Part shown: piece after piece, positions 16,251 to 27,997 of the stretch
Layout: each line of letters opens with the position of its first letter
How positions within the stretch are numbered: the stretch's first letter is position 1
DNA from: an uncultured Bacteroidales bacterium
GTDB taxonomy: Bacteria; Bacteroidota; Bacteroidia; Bacteroidales; Bacteroidaceae
NCBI GenBank assembly: GCA_902801485.1
Contig: CADCIP010000027.1
Coordinates: 1 to 37,281 of the forward strand
Direction of reading: 5' to 3'
Length of the DNA stretch: 37,281 nucleotides
Translations under genes and position numbers: made by a program
The notes under the pieces: model-generated
The model's input: only the letters and a program-made list of their open reading frames with translations
Database searches by the model: none
Told to the model about the DNA's origin: nothing

Positions 16251-16739
16251 TTAAATGGTGAAATGTTTATGGATTTCATCGATAGATTGACTGAGATACT
16301 TGAAAACAGTCTTGAGGTTCATGCCGAGTTGGTTGGCTATGTCTTTCAGCTTCATGTCATCCTCAAAGCGAAGCCGAAAGATTGTGAGGTGCGGTTCTTG
16401 AAGATGGTTCTCGGCATAGTCGCAAATGGCATCAATAGTTTCCATCCGTTGTTCAATGTGCTGCCAATCAGAATCAATATCCATAGAATAGAGTTCGCGG
16501 AACTGGTTGGTTATGGACTTCTTCCTGATGCGGTTAATACAGCCATTACGTACGGCTGTCATCAAGTAGGCTCTCACTTTGTCATCTGCAGGAAGAATGT
16601 CGCTTTGCATGAGTCGCACGAAGATATCCTGAACGATGTCTTCAGCTTCGGAATAGTCGTACATGAGCGTTCTGGCCAAGCGAATCATCTCGCTGTAGTG
16701 CAGGCAAAAGAGTCTGTGAAGTATCGTCTTGTCAATCAT
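16251..16739 (-). CDS. ECF-type RNA polymerase sigma factor (cassette B)
   Basis: A 162-residue sigma-70 family ECF factor. Region 2 shows YSEMIRLARTLMYDYSEAED, IVQDIFVRLM and VRAYLMTAVRNGCINRIRKK; region 4 shows LTIFRLRFEDDMKLKDIANQ and LGMNLKTVFKYLSQSIDEI. It is colinear with the sigma factor of cassette A, with the same DILP linker between helices of region 2. The start at 16739 follows the candidate promoter block by about 24 bases, so the leader is very short. It heads the cassette B operon and is divergent from glnN. No PAS, SnoaL or other extra C-terminal domain is present. Confidence 0.88.
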   Translation of the reverse strand: MIDKTILHRLFCLHYSEMIRLARTLMYDYSEAEDIVQDIFVRLMQSDILPADDKVRAYLMTAVRNGCINRIRKKSITNQFRELYSMDIDSDWQHIEQRMETIDAICDYAENHLQEPHLTIFRLRFEDDMKLKDIANQLGMNLKTVFKYLSQSIDEIHKHFTI

Positions 16740-16762
16740 ATACTGTCGTTTTCTATTTTATA

Positions 16763-16795
16763 GACAATCCTGCTTGCTGTTTTTCTACGATAGAT
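16763..16795 (-). promoter_or_regulatory. Candidate autoregulated promoter of sigma cassette B
   Basis: Read on the minus strand: ATCTATCGTA (16786-16795), then GAAAAACA, then 19 bases after the first block TGTC (16763-16766) running into TATA. Similarity to the cassette A region covers about 54 bases with a single one-base gap. Confidence 0.5.
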
Positions 16796-17049
16796 AACAC
16801 TTTTTGTAAAAAAGTGCTCTGTAATGCAGCTATCAGAAATCAAAAGTACTTCTTTTCTGTAGAAAAACAAAGGAAGAAGAATCTTTTTATACCTTATTAA
16901 ATATATTCTCTGTCTTGAAATCAAATCTTTTTCTGTCGGATTGTGCTGGTTTTTTGTCCGACATTGCTTCTTTCTGCAAGCGAAATGGTATATTTTATGA
17001 CGAAAATCAATAAATTTGCATAAATATAATACATTCTGTTTGAAAATAT

Positions 17050-17080
17050 TTTGTTTTAATTGCAAAATGATGTATCTTTG
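17050..17080 (+). promoter_or_regulatory. Bacteroidetes-type promoter for glnN
   Basis: TTTG (17050-17053), 19-base spacer, TATCTTTG (17073-17080): a perfect fit to TTTG-N19-TAnnTTTG. The leader to the ATG is about 78 bases. Confidence 0.85.
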
Positions 17081-17163
17081 CAGCGTCGTTTATGAATAAT
17101 GACACAAATAATAAAGAAATGTAGGCAAAAAGTATTGTAATTAATCCTAAATCAAGCACAATT

Positions 17164-19383
<2,220 letters not shown>

Positions 19384-19414
19384 ATCCCCAACGACTAATC
19401 TCTATATATAACGC

Positions 19415-19450
19415 AATCAGGAACCTCTTGTGGGGCTCCTGATTGTTTTT
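19415..19450 (+). terminator. Rho-independent terminator of glnN
   Basis: AATCAGGA (19415-19422) pairs with TCCTGATT (19437-19444), with further partial pairing inside, followed by GTTTTT. It lies between the convergent ends of glnN and sprA. Confidence 0.85.
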
Positions 19451-19482
19451 ATTGATAGTAGCTTGTAAAAACCTTAATATCC

Positions 19483-22400
19483 TTATCTTGTAAGTGAGAA
19501 CTTCATACTGAAACCAAAGTCCTGGGTAATGGTGGGGTAGCTGCTGCTGGAGAGCAGGGGCTGAGAACGCTGGCGGTCGTAGAATATGCTGAGGGTAGTC
19601 AGTCGGCTTACAGCATAGTCCAACTGGGCGCTGGTCTTGAACGCTTTTTGTCCGCTTGTCGCCTCGCAAAGGCCTGTCTGGATATCACGCTTAATGGCAT
19701 CTTGGTTACGGATGCTGAAATCGAATCGCATAGAAAGGCTATGTGCAAAATTACTCTTGTTACTCCTGTTGTTATTGCTGTTATTGTTGTTCTGGTTGGC
19801 AGCCGCGTTTTTATTATTGGTATTTTTGCTGTTCTTGTTTCGGAGATTGTTCCTGGTCTCCTGGCGTGCACTGGCCCTCTTGGAACGGAAGAGGTCTGCA
19901 ATCTTGAAATCGTTAATCTTATAGCCCCAACCGATGACAAAGTCTTTAGATCCGGTCTCGTTCAGCTGGGCGCTGGTAAGGCTGAGGTTCAGCACGCGTG
20001 TGGAGCGGTATTCTACCTTTAGGGTCATGTTGTTATTGAACGTCATATTCAAACCCATAAGAGGGGCAAAGCTCTCGTTGATGCTGACGGTGCTGATGTC
20101 GTACATAGATGATGGTTGGAACTCGCCTGTTGTGGTATTCTGGACAAATCCCATTCCGTTACCTGCTCCCATGCTTTCCAACCAAGAGCTATACGAGTTG
20201 TAAGAGCCTACGGCATAAATACTCTTATAGGCATGAGTCAGGGTAACGCTCTTCAGGTGGTCGCGAACCCAGGGAAGGTTGCTCAGGCCCTTATATGTAA
20301 ATGTCCAGTTGGGGAGCATGCGGGTCAGGGATGGGAAGATATCCATAGAGCTGGATCCTGTATAGGCATTCAGGAAGGCTGGTATCATCACGTCCGGACC
20401 AAATTTGTTTACGGGAGCATCTGTCTCGGGGTTATAAGTGCCTGTCTTGCCTGTTCTGGCAGGATATGGAACACCGGAATATCGTTCGGCAACGCGTTGC
20501 TGATAGTATTCCAGATTCTCACAGAACTTCTGGAAGGGTGCGCTGTAATATCCGTTGGCGGCAGAACCTCCGCTGGCAAAGGCAGTCTTAATAGATATTG
20601 TAGTGATGTTAAATGAACCGCTATTGGTTGAAGGAATGAAACCATCGGCATCGCGGTACATATACTGGATGCTGCGGTTTTTGTTGTGGGTTCGACTCAT
20701 GTTAAGGTCTATCTTAAAGTCGGTGAATGGCTCCAGTGTCATTTTTACCTGTACGTCCTCGGTGGTGGCAGAGTTGGCAGGTGACGATACGCCGTCTCCG
20801 CTTCCCATCAGCCAGCCACGTTCTTGAGCCCTTTCGATATAGCTGTCATTTATGAAACCCAGACCGAAGTCGATACCGGGAGCCAGGAATCCGTTGTTTT
20901 TCCCCTGACCCAGCAAGTCGCCAACTTCGGGACGGAAACCGGGCAATGCCAGATTATAGGTGTTGCGGTATGAAACGCTGACGTTGCGGAGTGTCATAAG
21001 GAAGCGTGCACCGGCTTGAGCCCAGTCGAACCACTTCTTCTCCGAGAGTGCAGGCAAAGCAATTACATTTAAGCGTATCTTGGTGGTGTCAACAGGCGTC
21101 TTACGCAGAACCAGTGTATTCTCGTCCTTCTTTTTATAGTAAATCTTAAATGCATGGCCTGCTGTATCGAGGGCTGTGATGCGCAGACGCTTACTTTTCT
21201 GTCCGTGGTTGATGGTGATGTTGCTGTCGGGCAGAAGAACAATCTCCTGAGCAAAGCCTTTCTTCTCAGGCTCTTTCTTCTGGCTGATACCGTTCTTGTT
21301 GGTCTGTTTCTTTGCCTGACTAGCCTTCTGACGGGCAAGAATCGAATCCACAGGCTCGCCTGTCTTCATAGCCTCTTCTTCAGCCTGAACGCGTGCATCG
21401 TCCTGCTTCGCCTGTTCTTTCTTCTTTGCGTCTTTTTCCCGTTGTTTCTCCTGCTTCTTCTTGCTGGCCTCTGACTTGGCGCTTGAAGCAGAGAATCGCT
21501 TGTTGACTTCCTTCAGGAAGTTACTGTGATTGTAAATCTTCTCCAGGTCGATTTTGCCGTTTACATTGATATTACGCTGTGTGTTGATGGTATTGCCCAG
21601 ACTTCTGCCGTCTTCCAACACACTGCCTCGACGCCATGAATAGTTGCTGTTGTAAGACACATCTGCAGAAAGCCAGTCTGTAACAGGTATTTTTTCGAAT
21701 GGTACCTTATAACTGATCTGTACGCTTTGATTGTAGTCTAACGGGCGGCCAAAGTGCAGCAAGCTATGTTTTATAGAGTCTTTCCATGCGGAATACTGAT
21801 CGGGATAGAGGTCTTTGTTCACCTGCATGTAGGGTTCTTCAATTTCGGCCCTTGTGCCACTTTGGAAAGTAAAGTGCAATGCCTTGAAAATGTCCCAACG
21901 GAGTTGGAAACTACGGTTCCAGAAGAAACTCTGGCTCCACGTAGCAGGAATAGAGTTGGGCGAACCGATATTCTCGAGGTCGCGCTCCTGCAGTTCATAG
22001 TAGTTGCGGGTGATATCTGTATTGAATGTAATGCTCTGCGGCGAGAAAGACAGATTCTGCGCTTTGATAATATCCAGCCACTTGCTCTTACCTTTCAGAT
22101 TCTTAAAGGGCTCCCAAGGTTTCCAGTTAGGACTCCAAGCGTAATTCATGCCTCCCTTCCAGTTGTATTCGTGCTCATAGACAATGGTCTGTCCTTCGGT
22201 TGTCTGCTGTGAATGGCTATAGTTGAAGGTGAAGTTTGCCGGATCATAGGGCATAGGATGCTTGCGGGTTGCAATGTTCACCTTGACACCGCTGAACGAG
22301 ATATTCTTGCTGACCTCAACATGATTGGTAAGGCTGGAAAGAGAATCCCTTTCTTTCTCGGTAGCCATAGCCTCCAAAGCATCGGCGAGCAGCATATCCG

Positions 22401-25400
22401 TATCGAAGGGATTATACTTGGGCTTTATCGTTTCCTTGCTGTAAGAATAATACATGGGGAAGGAAACTTTGGCCTTCTCGGGTAGCAGACGTCCCAGTTC
22501 AACGTTAGTCGAGATAGTATAGTCTAAGTTATTTTCGTCGGTACGCTGTGCAACAGTCTGTTCAATGCCTCCGAATCCTGCTTTCACGTACTTGGCTGTA
22601 ACATTTACAGAGCCAATGTCGCTCAATTGGACATTCAGGTTACCCTGAGCAGCCCAACCGCCGCTGTTGGAGAATTCCTGAAGACGGAGCTCGTTGGCCC
22701 AGACTTCAATACTCTTGACGGTACGTCCGTTGTTTCGAATACCAATCATAATGGTCTTTACCTCGGCTAAAGTGGGGTTACCCATGATGGAGATTTTGTT
22801 GCTGGGGTGTGCCTCGTCGTATTCCGAGAAAAGTTGGTTGATGCTGGTAATATTGGCGCTAACCTGTGCATTACGCTTTTTCTTCAGGTTGGTGAAGAGT
22901 TCCAGATTAATGTCCATCATATTCTCTTCTGGCCATACGGCACGACATGATGCAGCACTATAGGTATCGTAGGTGCCCTCGGGGGTTAAGTGCATAGGCA
23001 CTTCATACTCGTAGTAGTTGCTCTTGTAGTCGGAGCCCACACGTAGAAATACACTACACTCTCCATCGGTTGTCTCTGTGTAATTCTCGGCCAGTGCATT
23101 GGCATGCAGGTAAAGTTGCAAATGCTTGTACTGTCGCATATTGTACGTACAGTTTTTGTAAACGGCACGTGCATCGCCAGGACTTAGGTTGCGGGTTATC
23201 ATACACAAAGCCTGTTCGTTGTTCTCAACCAACTGAGACTGCGAAGGGTCTGTGATACGGCTGATGCCCGGTGGCAGAACGTAGTTGACAGGTGTTTTAT
23301 CGCTGTTCTCTTCTATGCTGACATTGCTGATTTCCAATGTTCCGCTACTGCTGGGAGCCTGTCCTGTATAGAGCGGACGCTCGTATGGACGCCAACTTCC
23401 CTGAACCATGTCAAGTGTGGCCAGACGCAGTATTACATCCTGTTCAAAGTTGGTAAGGAAAAGGCGCATGAAGCGGATGCTCGTGAAGTCATTGATATTT
23501 CCTTCCTTGCCTTCGTAAGCCGATAAAGGTACACGGAAGAGATACCACTTACATTCTTCTGTATTGCCGTTACGTAACTTAACACTAGCTGTACGCATAT
23601 CCGCAATGTGGTTGCGTCCTACAACCATATCCTCTGGACGGATACTGATGTGATACTGATAGTATTTCTCGTACTCGTTGAGGGTGAAGTCTTGGTTGAT
23701 GTCCTCGATATCGGGTGTACTTTTCCATGAGGTTTCATAACTTTCAGGACTGGTATCGCTGTCTGCACTGTTACCTTGAGGCATATTGATGCGCTTGTAA
23801 CGGTCCAAAATGGATGTCTTGAGCTGGTCAAAGTCTGTACCTCGATAGTAATGATAGTTATCGTTGGCAGGGTCTGCGAAGATACTGTCATAAACCTCAG
23901 GGCGTACAATACCTTGCATCTGCTGCAGATACTGCTGGTAAGTGTTGAATTGTTGCTCTTCGTCGTCGTTCAGACCGTTCAGGCCCACATCCTGACGGAT
24001 ACGCGAGCCAGCCTCGTTATTGAAGGCATAGGTGACACTGGTTGTGTTGGGAATGCGGCCCCATACACTCTCGGTCCAGTATTGGCTGTTGCCATCAACA
24101 GGCATTCCGCTCTCAAAGAATTTTTTTCCGTCTTTAAGGATATCCTCGCTAACTTCTCCCAGATTGATGTAGAAATCTCCACCACGGTTTGCTCCAGTCG
24201 TGTTATAGATAAATGGGTCCATCATCCAAAACTCTATGTACTGAATGTTCTGGGCTTCAAAATCGGTATTTTCAATCTTACGCATCAGACCTCCCCATTT
24301 CGAGCGGGGATTTTGCAAATGTCCGTCACGATCTACTTCGGTGGTAAGGTTGTAGGCTCCGCGTTCGTTAGGATAATATGCCAGGTTCAGAACATTTAGG
24401 CTACTGGCGCTGTTGTAGCTGTTCTGTGCTTTCTGAGGATAAAGTTCGCGCTCATGCACTTCGCGTACATAATGGTTGGACAGCTGGTCAAGGTCGCTTT
24501 TGATATGACTTGGTGTAAGGGTACTGCTTCGGCGGGTGAAGATGGGGTCAACATAGTACCAAGCCAACAATGCACGGTTATATCCGTAGGCCAGGTTGTT
24601 TGAGAGCTTGCTCTCGGGGAACATACTGGGTGTACTGCAAAGAGTCCAATAAGTGGGCTGGGTGAGGCTGTTCTTGATGCTGCTCTGTTCAAAATCGTCA
24701 AGGTAAGAGGCTCGTCCCTGTACACTATGGTTCTGACCGGCGATAAGTTGTGCAAATTCGCCATTGAAAGTGATGAAGCTGGGCTGTGTACACTGTATAA
24801 TCGGCAGTTTGTCTATCATATTTGTCAGCCACTGACTCTCTTTCTTCCAACTGATATGGGCACCCCACAGAGTATTCTTAAGAGGTTCGCTACCCATATT
24901 GACTTTAGTGGTAAGGGGCTGTTCGTTAAGGTACATCAGAGTTCCGCCCACAGTCAGGTTCTTGTTGAACTCGTAGTCTGCATTGAATCCTAACATCGTC
25001 TTGCGTTGCATACCATAAGTATCGTTGCTTTCCACACTGGCGCTGATAGAGGTACCTGCATCAATGAGACTTTGATTGATAATGATTACACGACCCATGT
25101 TGTAGTCAACCGTGTAATCCGAATTCTCGGTAAGTGTTACACCTCCGGCTGTAACCTTCACAGAACCTGGCGCGATGTTCGTGACCCCCAGATCAATTTC
25201 TGCTGCGCTACTTCCCTTGTATTTACCGGTAATCATGAACTTGTCGTGTTCCGCAATCTGCTTTGCAACCGTCTTGGTGCTGTCATAAAGTTCCTGGAAA
25301 CAGAACTTGTCTGCCAGGGCATCGTCGGCAATCCAGTTGCGAAGGTGTTGTCCGAAAGGTTCTGCAACGGGGAATACCACGCGTCCTCCCTTCAGTATGG

Positions 25401-27213
25401 TATAGCCTTCCACATAGTCGAAGTAGCCGTTGCTGTGGGCATTGTTCTTGTCGTCCAGACGGTCGGCATTCAATGCTTTAATCAGCGGAGTGTTCTTGAG
25501 TCGCTCATCAGGCAGGTAGGTCAGATAAACGCCAGTAGAGTCACTCAGGTATTTAACGTCCAAACGGAAGTTTTCTTTCTGGATAGTGGTGGCTCCCAAA
25601 TTATAGACGTTCTTCATCATCAGTTTCCATGTGGGGAACTTGGGGCTGCCAGTTGTACTCTTCAAAAGTTTAACAAAAAGGGCTTGGGAGTTATTGGTTA
25701 CATCAGCAGCAAATTCACCAACCTGATAAGTTGTACCGTTGTAAGTGTATTCGAATGCTACCGCCAACACATCATCTGTTTGAAGATTGTTATTCAGACT
25801 AACGTATCCAAGTGCTGAGTTAAGGTTATATTCACTGCTGTTCAGTTTGCGGGCCGACTGCAGTTTCTCATAGTCCCGGCTGCCTTCGAATTCACCGGGC
25901 GAACCAATTTGGTCCAATATAGCTGTAGCCTGTGCGATATCCCTTGCGTTAGGGTAACTTGTGATAAGAGTCTCGTATTCTGTATTGGCACGGTTTGCCG
26001 GCACATTGAGGTCAGTAGGATTCCACATAGAATTACTGATGTGTGACGGTTCGCCAAGGTCGGCCAATGCTATGATGTTTCTGTTGTTCTCTGTGCTGGC
26101 ACTTTTGTTTGTTACCCAGATTTCTATTCGTTTGATGGTAATACCGCTACCTATGGTGGGTAGGGTCTTCATGTTGTCGTCGTATCGCTCACGGAAGAAG
26201 TGGGAGAGGAAGAAGTGACGGTTCTCTTCGTAATTTGTGGCACTGAACTCAAAAGGTGTTGTCTGCTTTCCGCCCTTGCTGGTAGCGCTGGCACTGGCAC
26301 TCTTTTTCTGACTGACAACGGTCTGTAGCTTCAATTTTCCAAACTGAACATCGGTGCGCAAGCCAAACAAACTGCTTATACCGGAGACCAGATTCATGTT
26401 GCTGGGGAAAGATACGTTACCCGCTTCAATGAGTTTAATGATTTCATCTTCCTTGCCATCGTACTTCAACTTCATCATTTGGGAGTCGTAATCAAATGTG
26501 GATTCCGTGTTGTAGTTCAGGTTCATGTTGATTTTGTCTCCCACCTTACCGTTAAGACTAAGGTTAATCTTCTGGTCGAAATCAAAACCTATGGTCTTAC
26601 GGCGTGAGGCAGCCAAAGCAGGGTTGTTAACCTTTTTGGCGTTGATACCCAGTTTCAGCTCGGCACTTCCCTGTGTCTTAATCTGTACACCACCGGGGCC
26701 GAATATCTTTTCAGCAGGTCCCAGGTCGAAGTGCATATCCGTAAAGTCGAACTTGTTCTTGCCTTCCGATTCGAAGGCATCTGCATTCTTCTTGCGCCAG
26801 TATGCCTGCATACTATTTTTCAATGACCACTTCTGGTATTCCTCTGGCGACATCAATAAGGGCGCGTTCAGGTAGCTGGTTGCCTGACCGAGTGTCATAG
26901 CCGGTGATGCAGTCTTGCTGCCAGAGGTGCTGCTGGAGGCCGTTCCTTTGCCTGATGGTAATTTGTCTAATGTTGTTCCAACTGTGTATGTGTTATCTTT
27001 CTCGTCATAGATAACATCTGTCTTCAGGTTGTCCGGCTCCTTAAGGTCGGCAGTCTTGGTCTTAAGATTATCTTGATTCTCTGCTCCTGTTTTGCGCACA
27101 CTATACCGGGGCTTCCGTGATTGGACAGAATCGGCAGGAGTTTGGGCAAGCATATTTATGCTTACCAAAACAAGTAGAACTGATATGAATTTTCGCGCGC
27201 TCACGTTAAACAT
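19483..27213 (-). CDS. sprA: Type IX secretion outer-membrane translocon SprA
   Basis: A 2576-residue exported protein of the SprA/Sov family, the giant outer-membrane beta-barrel through which type IX secretion cargo leaves the cell; relatives are about 2400-2500 residues. The N-terminal signal peptide is KFISVLLVLVSINMLAQ. Early motifs LNAPLLMSPEEYQKWS, DMHFDLGPAEKIFGPGGVQI and GKVGDKINMNLNYNTESTFD are family hallmarks, and the chain ends as a beta-barrel with an aromatic last strand (DFGFSMKFSLTR). Two low-complexity tracts stand out: a Lys/Glu/Ala-rich stretch at about residues 1905-1985, predicted helical or coiled, and an Asn-rich stretch at about 2452-2488. It is divergent from ruvA and convergent with glnN. 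It implies a working type IX system encoded elsewhere, since no other T9SS gene is in the window. Confidence 0.92.
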   Translation of the reverse strand: MFNVSARKFISVLLVLVSINMLAQTPADSVQSRKPRYSVRKTGAENQDNLKTKTADLKEPDNLKTDVIYDEKDNTYTVGTTLDKLPSGKGTASSSTSGSKTASPAMTLGQATSYLNAPLLMSPEEYQKWSLKNSMQAYWRKKNADAFESEGKNKFDFTDMHFDLGPAEKIFGPGGVQIKTQGSAELKLGINAKKVNNPALAASRRKTIGFDFDQKINLSLNGKVGDKINMNLNYNTESTFDYDSQMMKLKYDGKEDEIIKLIEAGNVSFPSNMNLVSGISSLFGLRTDVQFGKLKLQTVVSQKKSASASATSKGGKQTTPFEFSATNYEENRHFFLSHFFRERYDDNMKTLPTIGSGITIKRIEIWVTNKSASTENNRNIIALADLGEPSHISNSMWNPTDLNVPANRANTEYETLITSYPNARDIAQATAILDQIGSPGEFEGSRDYEKLQSARKLNSSEYNLNSALGYVSLNNNLQTDDVLAVAFEYTYNGTTYQVGEFAADVTNNSQALFVKLLKSTTGSPKFPTWKLMMKNVYNLGATTIQKENFRLDVKYLSDSTGVYLTYLPDERLKNTPLIKALNADRLDDKNNAHSNGYFDYVEGYTILKGGRVVFPVAEPFGQHLRNWIADDALADKFCFQELYDSTKTVAKQIAEHDKFMITGKYKGSSAAEIDLGVTNIAPGSVKVTAGGVTLTENSDYTVDYNMGRVIIINQSLIDAGTSISASVESNDTYGMQRKTMLGFNADYEFNKNLTVGGTLMYLNEQPLTTKVNMGSEPLKNTLWGAHISWKKESQWLTNMIDKLPIIQCTQPSFITFNGEFAQLIAGQNHSVQGRASYLDDFEQSSIKNSLTQPTYWTLCSTPSMFPESKLSNNLAYGYNRALLAWYYVDPIFTRRSSTLTPSHIKSDLDQLSNHYVREVHERELYPQKAQNSYNSASSLNVLNLAYYPNERGAYNLTTEVDRDGHLQNPRSKWGGLMRKIENTDFEAQNIQYIEFWMMDPFIYNTTGANRGGDFYINLGEVSEDILKDGKKFFESGMPVDGNSQYWTESVWGRIPNTTSVTYAFNNEAGSRIRQDVGLNGLNDDEEQQFNTYQQYLQQMQGIVRPEVYDSIFADPANDNYHYYRGTDFDQLKTSILDRYKRINMPQGNSADSDTSPESYETSWKSTPDIEDINQDFTLNEYEKYYQYHISIRPEDMVVGRNHIADMRTASVKLRNGNTEECKWYLFRVPLSAYEGKEGNINDFTSIRFMRLFLTNFEQDVILRLATLDMVQGSWRPYERPLYTGQAPSSSGTLEISNVSIEENSDKTPVNYVLPPGISRITDPSQSQLVENNEQALCMITRNLSPGDARAVYKNCTYNMRQYKHLQLYLHANALAENYTETTDGECSVFLRVGSDYKSNYYEYEVPMHLTPEGTYDTYSAASCRAVWPEENMMDINLELFTNLKKKRNAQVSANITSINQLFSEYDEAHPSNKISIMGNPTLAEVKTIMIGIRNNGRTVKSIEVWANELRLQEFSNSGGWAAQGNLNVQLSDIGSVNVTAKYVKAGFGGIEQTVAQRTDENNLDYTISTNVELGRLLPEKAKVSFPMYYSYSKETIKPKYNPFDTDMLLADALEAMATEKERDSLSSLTNHVEVSKNISFSGVKVNIATRKHPMPYDPANFTFNYSHSQQTTEGQTIVYEHEYNWKGGMNYAWSPNWKPWEPFKNLKGKSKWLDIIKAQNLSFSPQSITFNTDITRNYYELQERDLENIGSPNSIPATWSQSFFWNRSFQLRWDIFKALHFTFQSGTRAEIEEPYMQVNKDLYPDQYSAWKDSIKHSLLHFGRPLDYNQSVQISYKVPFEKIPVTDWLSADVSYNSNYSWRRGSVLEDGRSLGNTINTQRNINVNGKIDLEKIYNHSNFLKEVNKRFSASSAKSEASKKKQEKQREKDAKKKEQAKQDDARVQAEEEAMKTGEPVDSILARQKASQAKKQTNKNGISQKKEPEKKGFAQEIVLLPDSNITINHGQKSKRLRITALDTAGHAFKIYYKKKDENTLVLRKTPVDTTKIRLNVIALPALSEKKWFDWAQAGARFLMTLRNVSVSYRNTYNLALPGFRPEVGDLLGQGKNNGFLAPGIDFGLGFINDSYIERAQERGWLMGSGDGVSSPANSATTEDVQVKMTLEPFTDFKIDLNMSRTHNKNRSIQYMYRDADGFIPSTNSGSFNITTISIKTAFASGGSAANGYYSAPFQKFCENLEYYQQRVAERYSGVPYPARTGKTGTYNPETDAPVNKFGPDVMIPAFLNAYTGSSSMDIFPSLTRMLPNWTFTYKGLSNLPWVRDHLKSVTLTHAYKSIYAVGSYNSYSSWLESMGAGNGMGFVQNTTTGEFQPSSMYDISTVSINESFAPLMGLNMTFNNNMTLKVEYRSTRVLNLSLTSAQLNETGSKDFVIGWGYKINDFKIADLFRSKRASARQETRNNLRNKNSKNTNNKNAAANQNNNNSNNNRSNKSNFAHSLSMRFDFSIRNQDAIKRDIQTGLCEATSGQKAFKTSAQLDYAVSRLTTLSIFYDRQRSQPLLSSSSYPTITQDFGFSMKFSLTR

Positions 27214-27292
27214 ATAACGTATAGGTATGCCGATTTATTATTCTGAGGAAGGTTTTTCTTCATCTTTTTCTCTTTTTTTCAGAAAAAACACC

Positions 27293-27369
27293 TAACTTTG
27301 CCCCGTTGAACAAGATGAAAGATGTAAGAAGTAAGATGTACACTAACCTCTAACCTCTAACCCCTAACC
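27293..27369 (+). promoter_or_regulatory. Possible ruvA promoter and CTAACCY repeat
   Basis: TAACTTTG at 27293-27300 fits the -7 element TAnnTTTG, but no TTTG is found 19-20 bases upstream. Between it and the ruvA ATG lie a purine-rich AAGATG repeat and three to four copies of CTAACC(T/C) (27345-27369). Confidence 0.4.
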
Positions 27370-27386
27370 ATCAGTATTAAACAAAA

Positions 27387-27995
27387 ATGATTGAATATCT
27401 CAAAGGAACACTTGCCGACCTTACTCCTGCTCTGGCCGTTATTGACTGTAACGGGGTAGGGTATGGTGTGAACATAAGTCTTAACACCTTTTCCGGCATA
27501 CAGGGAAAGGAAAGCGTAAAGTTGTGGATAACAGAATCCATTCGCGAGGATGCCTACCAGCTGTGGGGCTTCTCCACTCGGGTAGAACGTGAGTTGTTCC
27601 TGCTCCTCACCAGCGTCAGCGGCATCGGTGCCGCTATGGCACGTATGATTCTTTCCGCCATGACTCCTGCCGAACTCTGTAATATCATCAGCGAGGGCAA
27701 CGACAAGATGCTGAAACAGGTAAAGGGCATCGGCCCTAAGGCAGCCCAACGCATCATTGTAGATTTAAAGGATAAAATCGGAGCTCTGGGTGTCGATGCA
27801 GCTGCAGGCAGCGGCTCAATGCAGAATGCCCAGTCCTCTGTGATTAACAAGGAGGTACAGGAAGAGGCTGTGTCAGCTCTTACTATGTTGGGCTTCAGTC
27901 CTGCTCCTACCCATAAAGTCGTCCAGCAAATTCTTAAGGACGAACCTGATGCTCCTGTCGAGAAGGTCATCAAACTGGCACTAAAGATGTTGTAG
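27387..27995 (+). CDS. ruvA: Holliday junction branch migration protein RuvA
   Basis: The DNA-binding subunit of the RuvAB branch-migration machine. It has 202 residues, normal for the family. The N-terminal OB-fold begins [20 protein letters not shown]; the tandem helix-hairpin-helix motifs are visible as [17 protein letters not shown] and [22 protein letters not shown] (about residues 70-130). After a Gly/Ser/Ala linker comes the RuvB-binding domain III ([20 protein letters not shown]). It is followed after 2 bp by the CysQ-type gene, so the two are probably co-transcribed. ruvA next to sprA is also seen in Flavobacteria, though there the two genes point the same way. Confidence 0.96.
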   Translation: MIEYLKGTLADLTPALAVIDCNGVGYGVNISLNTFSGIQGKESVKLWITESIREDAYQLWGFSTRVERELFLLLTSVSGIGAAMARMILSAMTPAELCNIISEGNDKMLKQVKGIGPKAAQRIIVDLKDKIGALGVDAAAGSGSMQNAQSSVINKEVQEEAVSALTMLGFSPAPTHKVVQQILKDEPDAPVEKVIKLALKML

Positions 27996-27997
27996 CC

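Larger units (their letters stand above)
16740..17163. other. 424-bp divergent intergenic region between sigma B and glnN
   Basis: No gene is seen. It holds the candidate sigma B promoter on the minus strand, the glnN promoter on the plus strand, and a GTAGAAAAACA word at 16859-16869 that matches the minus-strand sigma-promoter block but faces glnN. The middle part is very AT-rich. Confidence 0.6.

Noticed and set aside
9961-16739. Cassettes as classic SusC/SusD polysaccharide locus regulators (FecI/FecR)
   Set aside because: No susC/susD genes are adjacent and the membrane proteins lack the FecR-type layout; instead each unit ends with an S41 protein.
25006-25818. Open frame of 270 codons on the + strand
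   Set aside because: Antisense to sprA, whose reading frame is continuous over 7.7 kb; the + frame shows no motifs.
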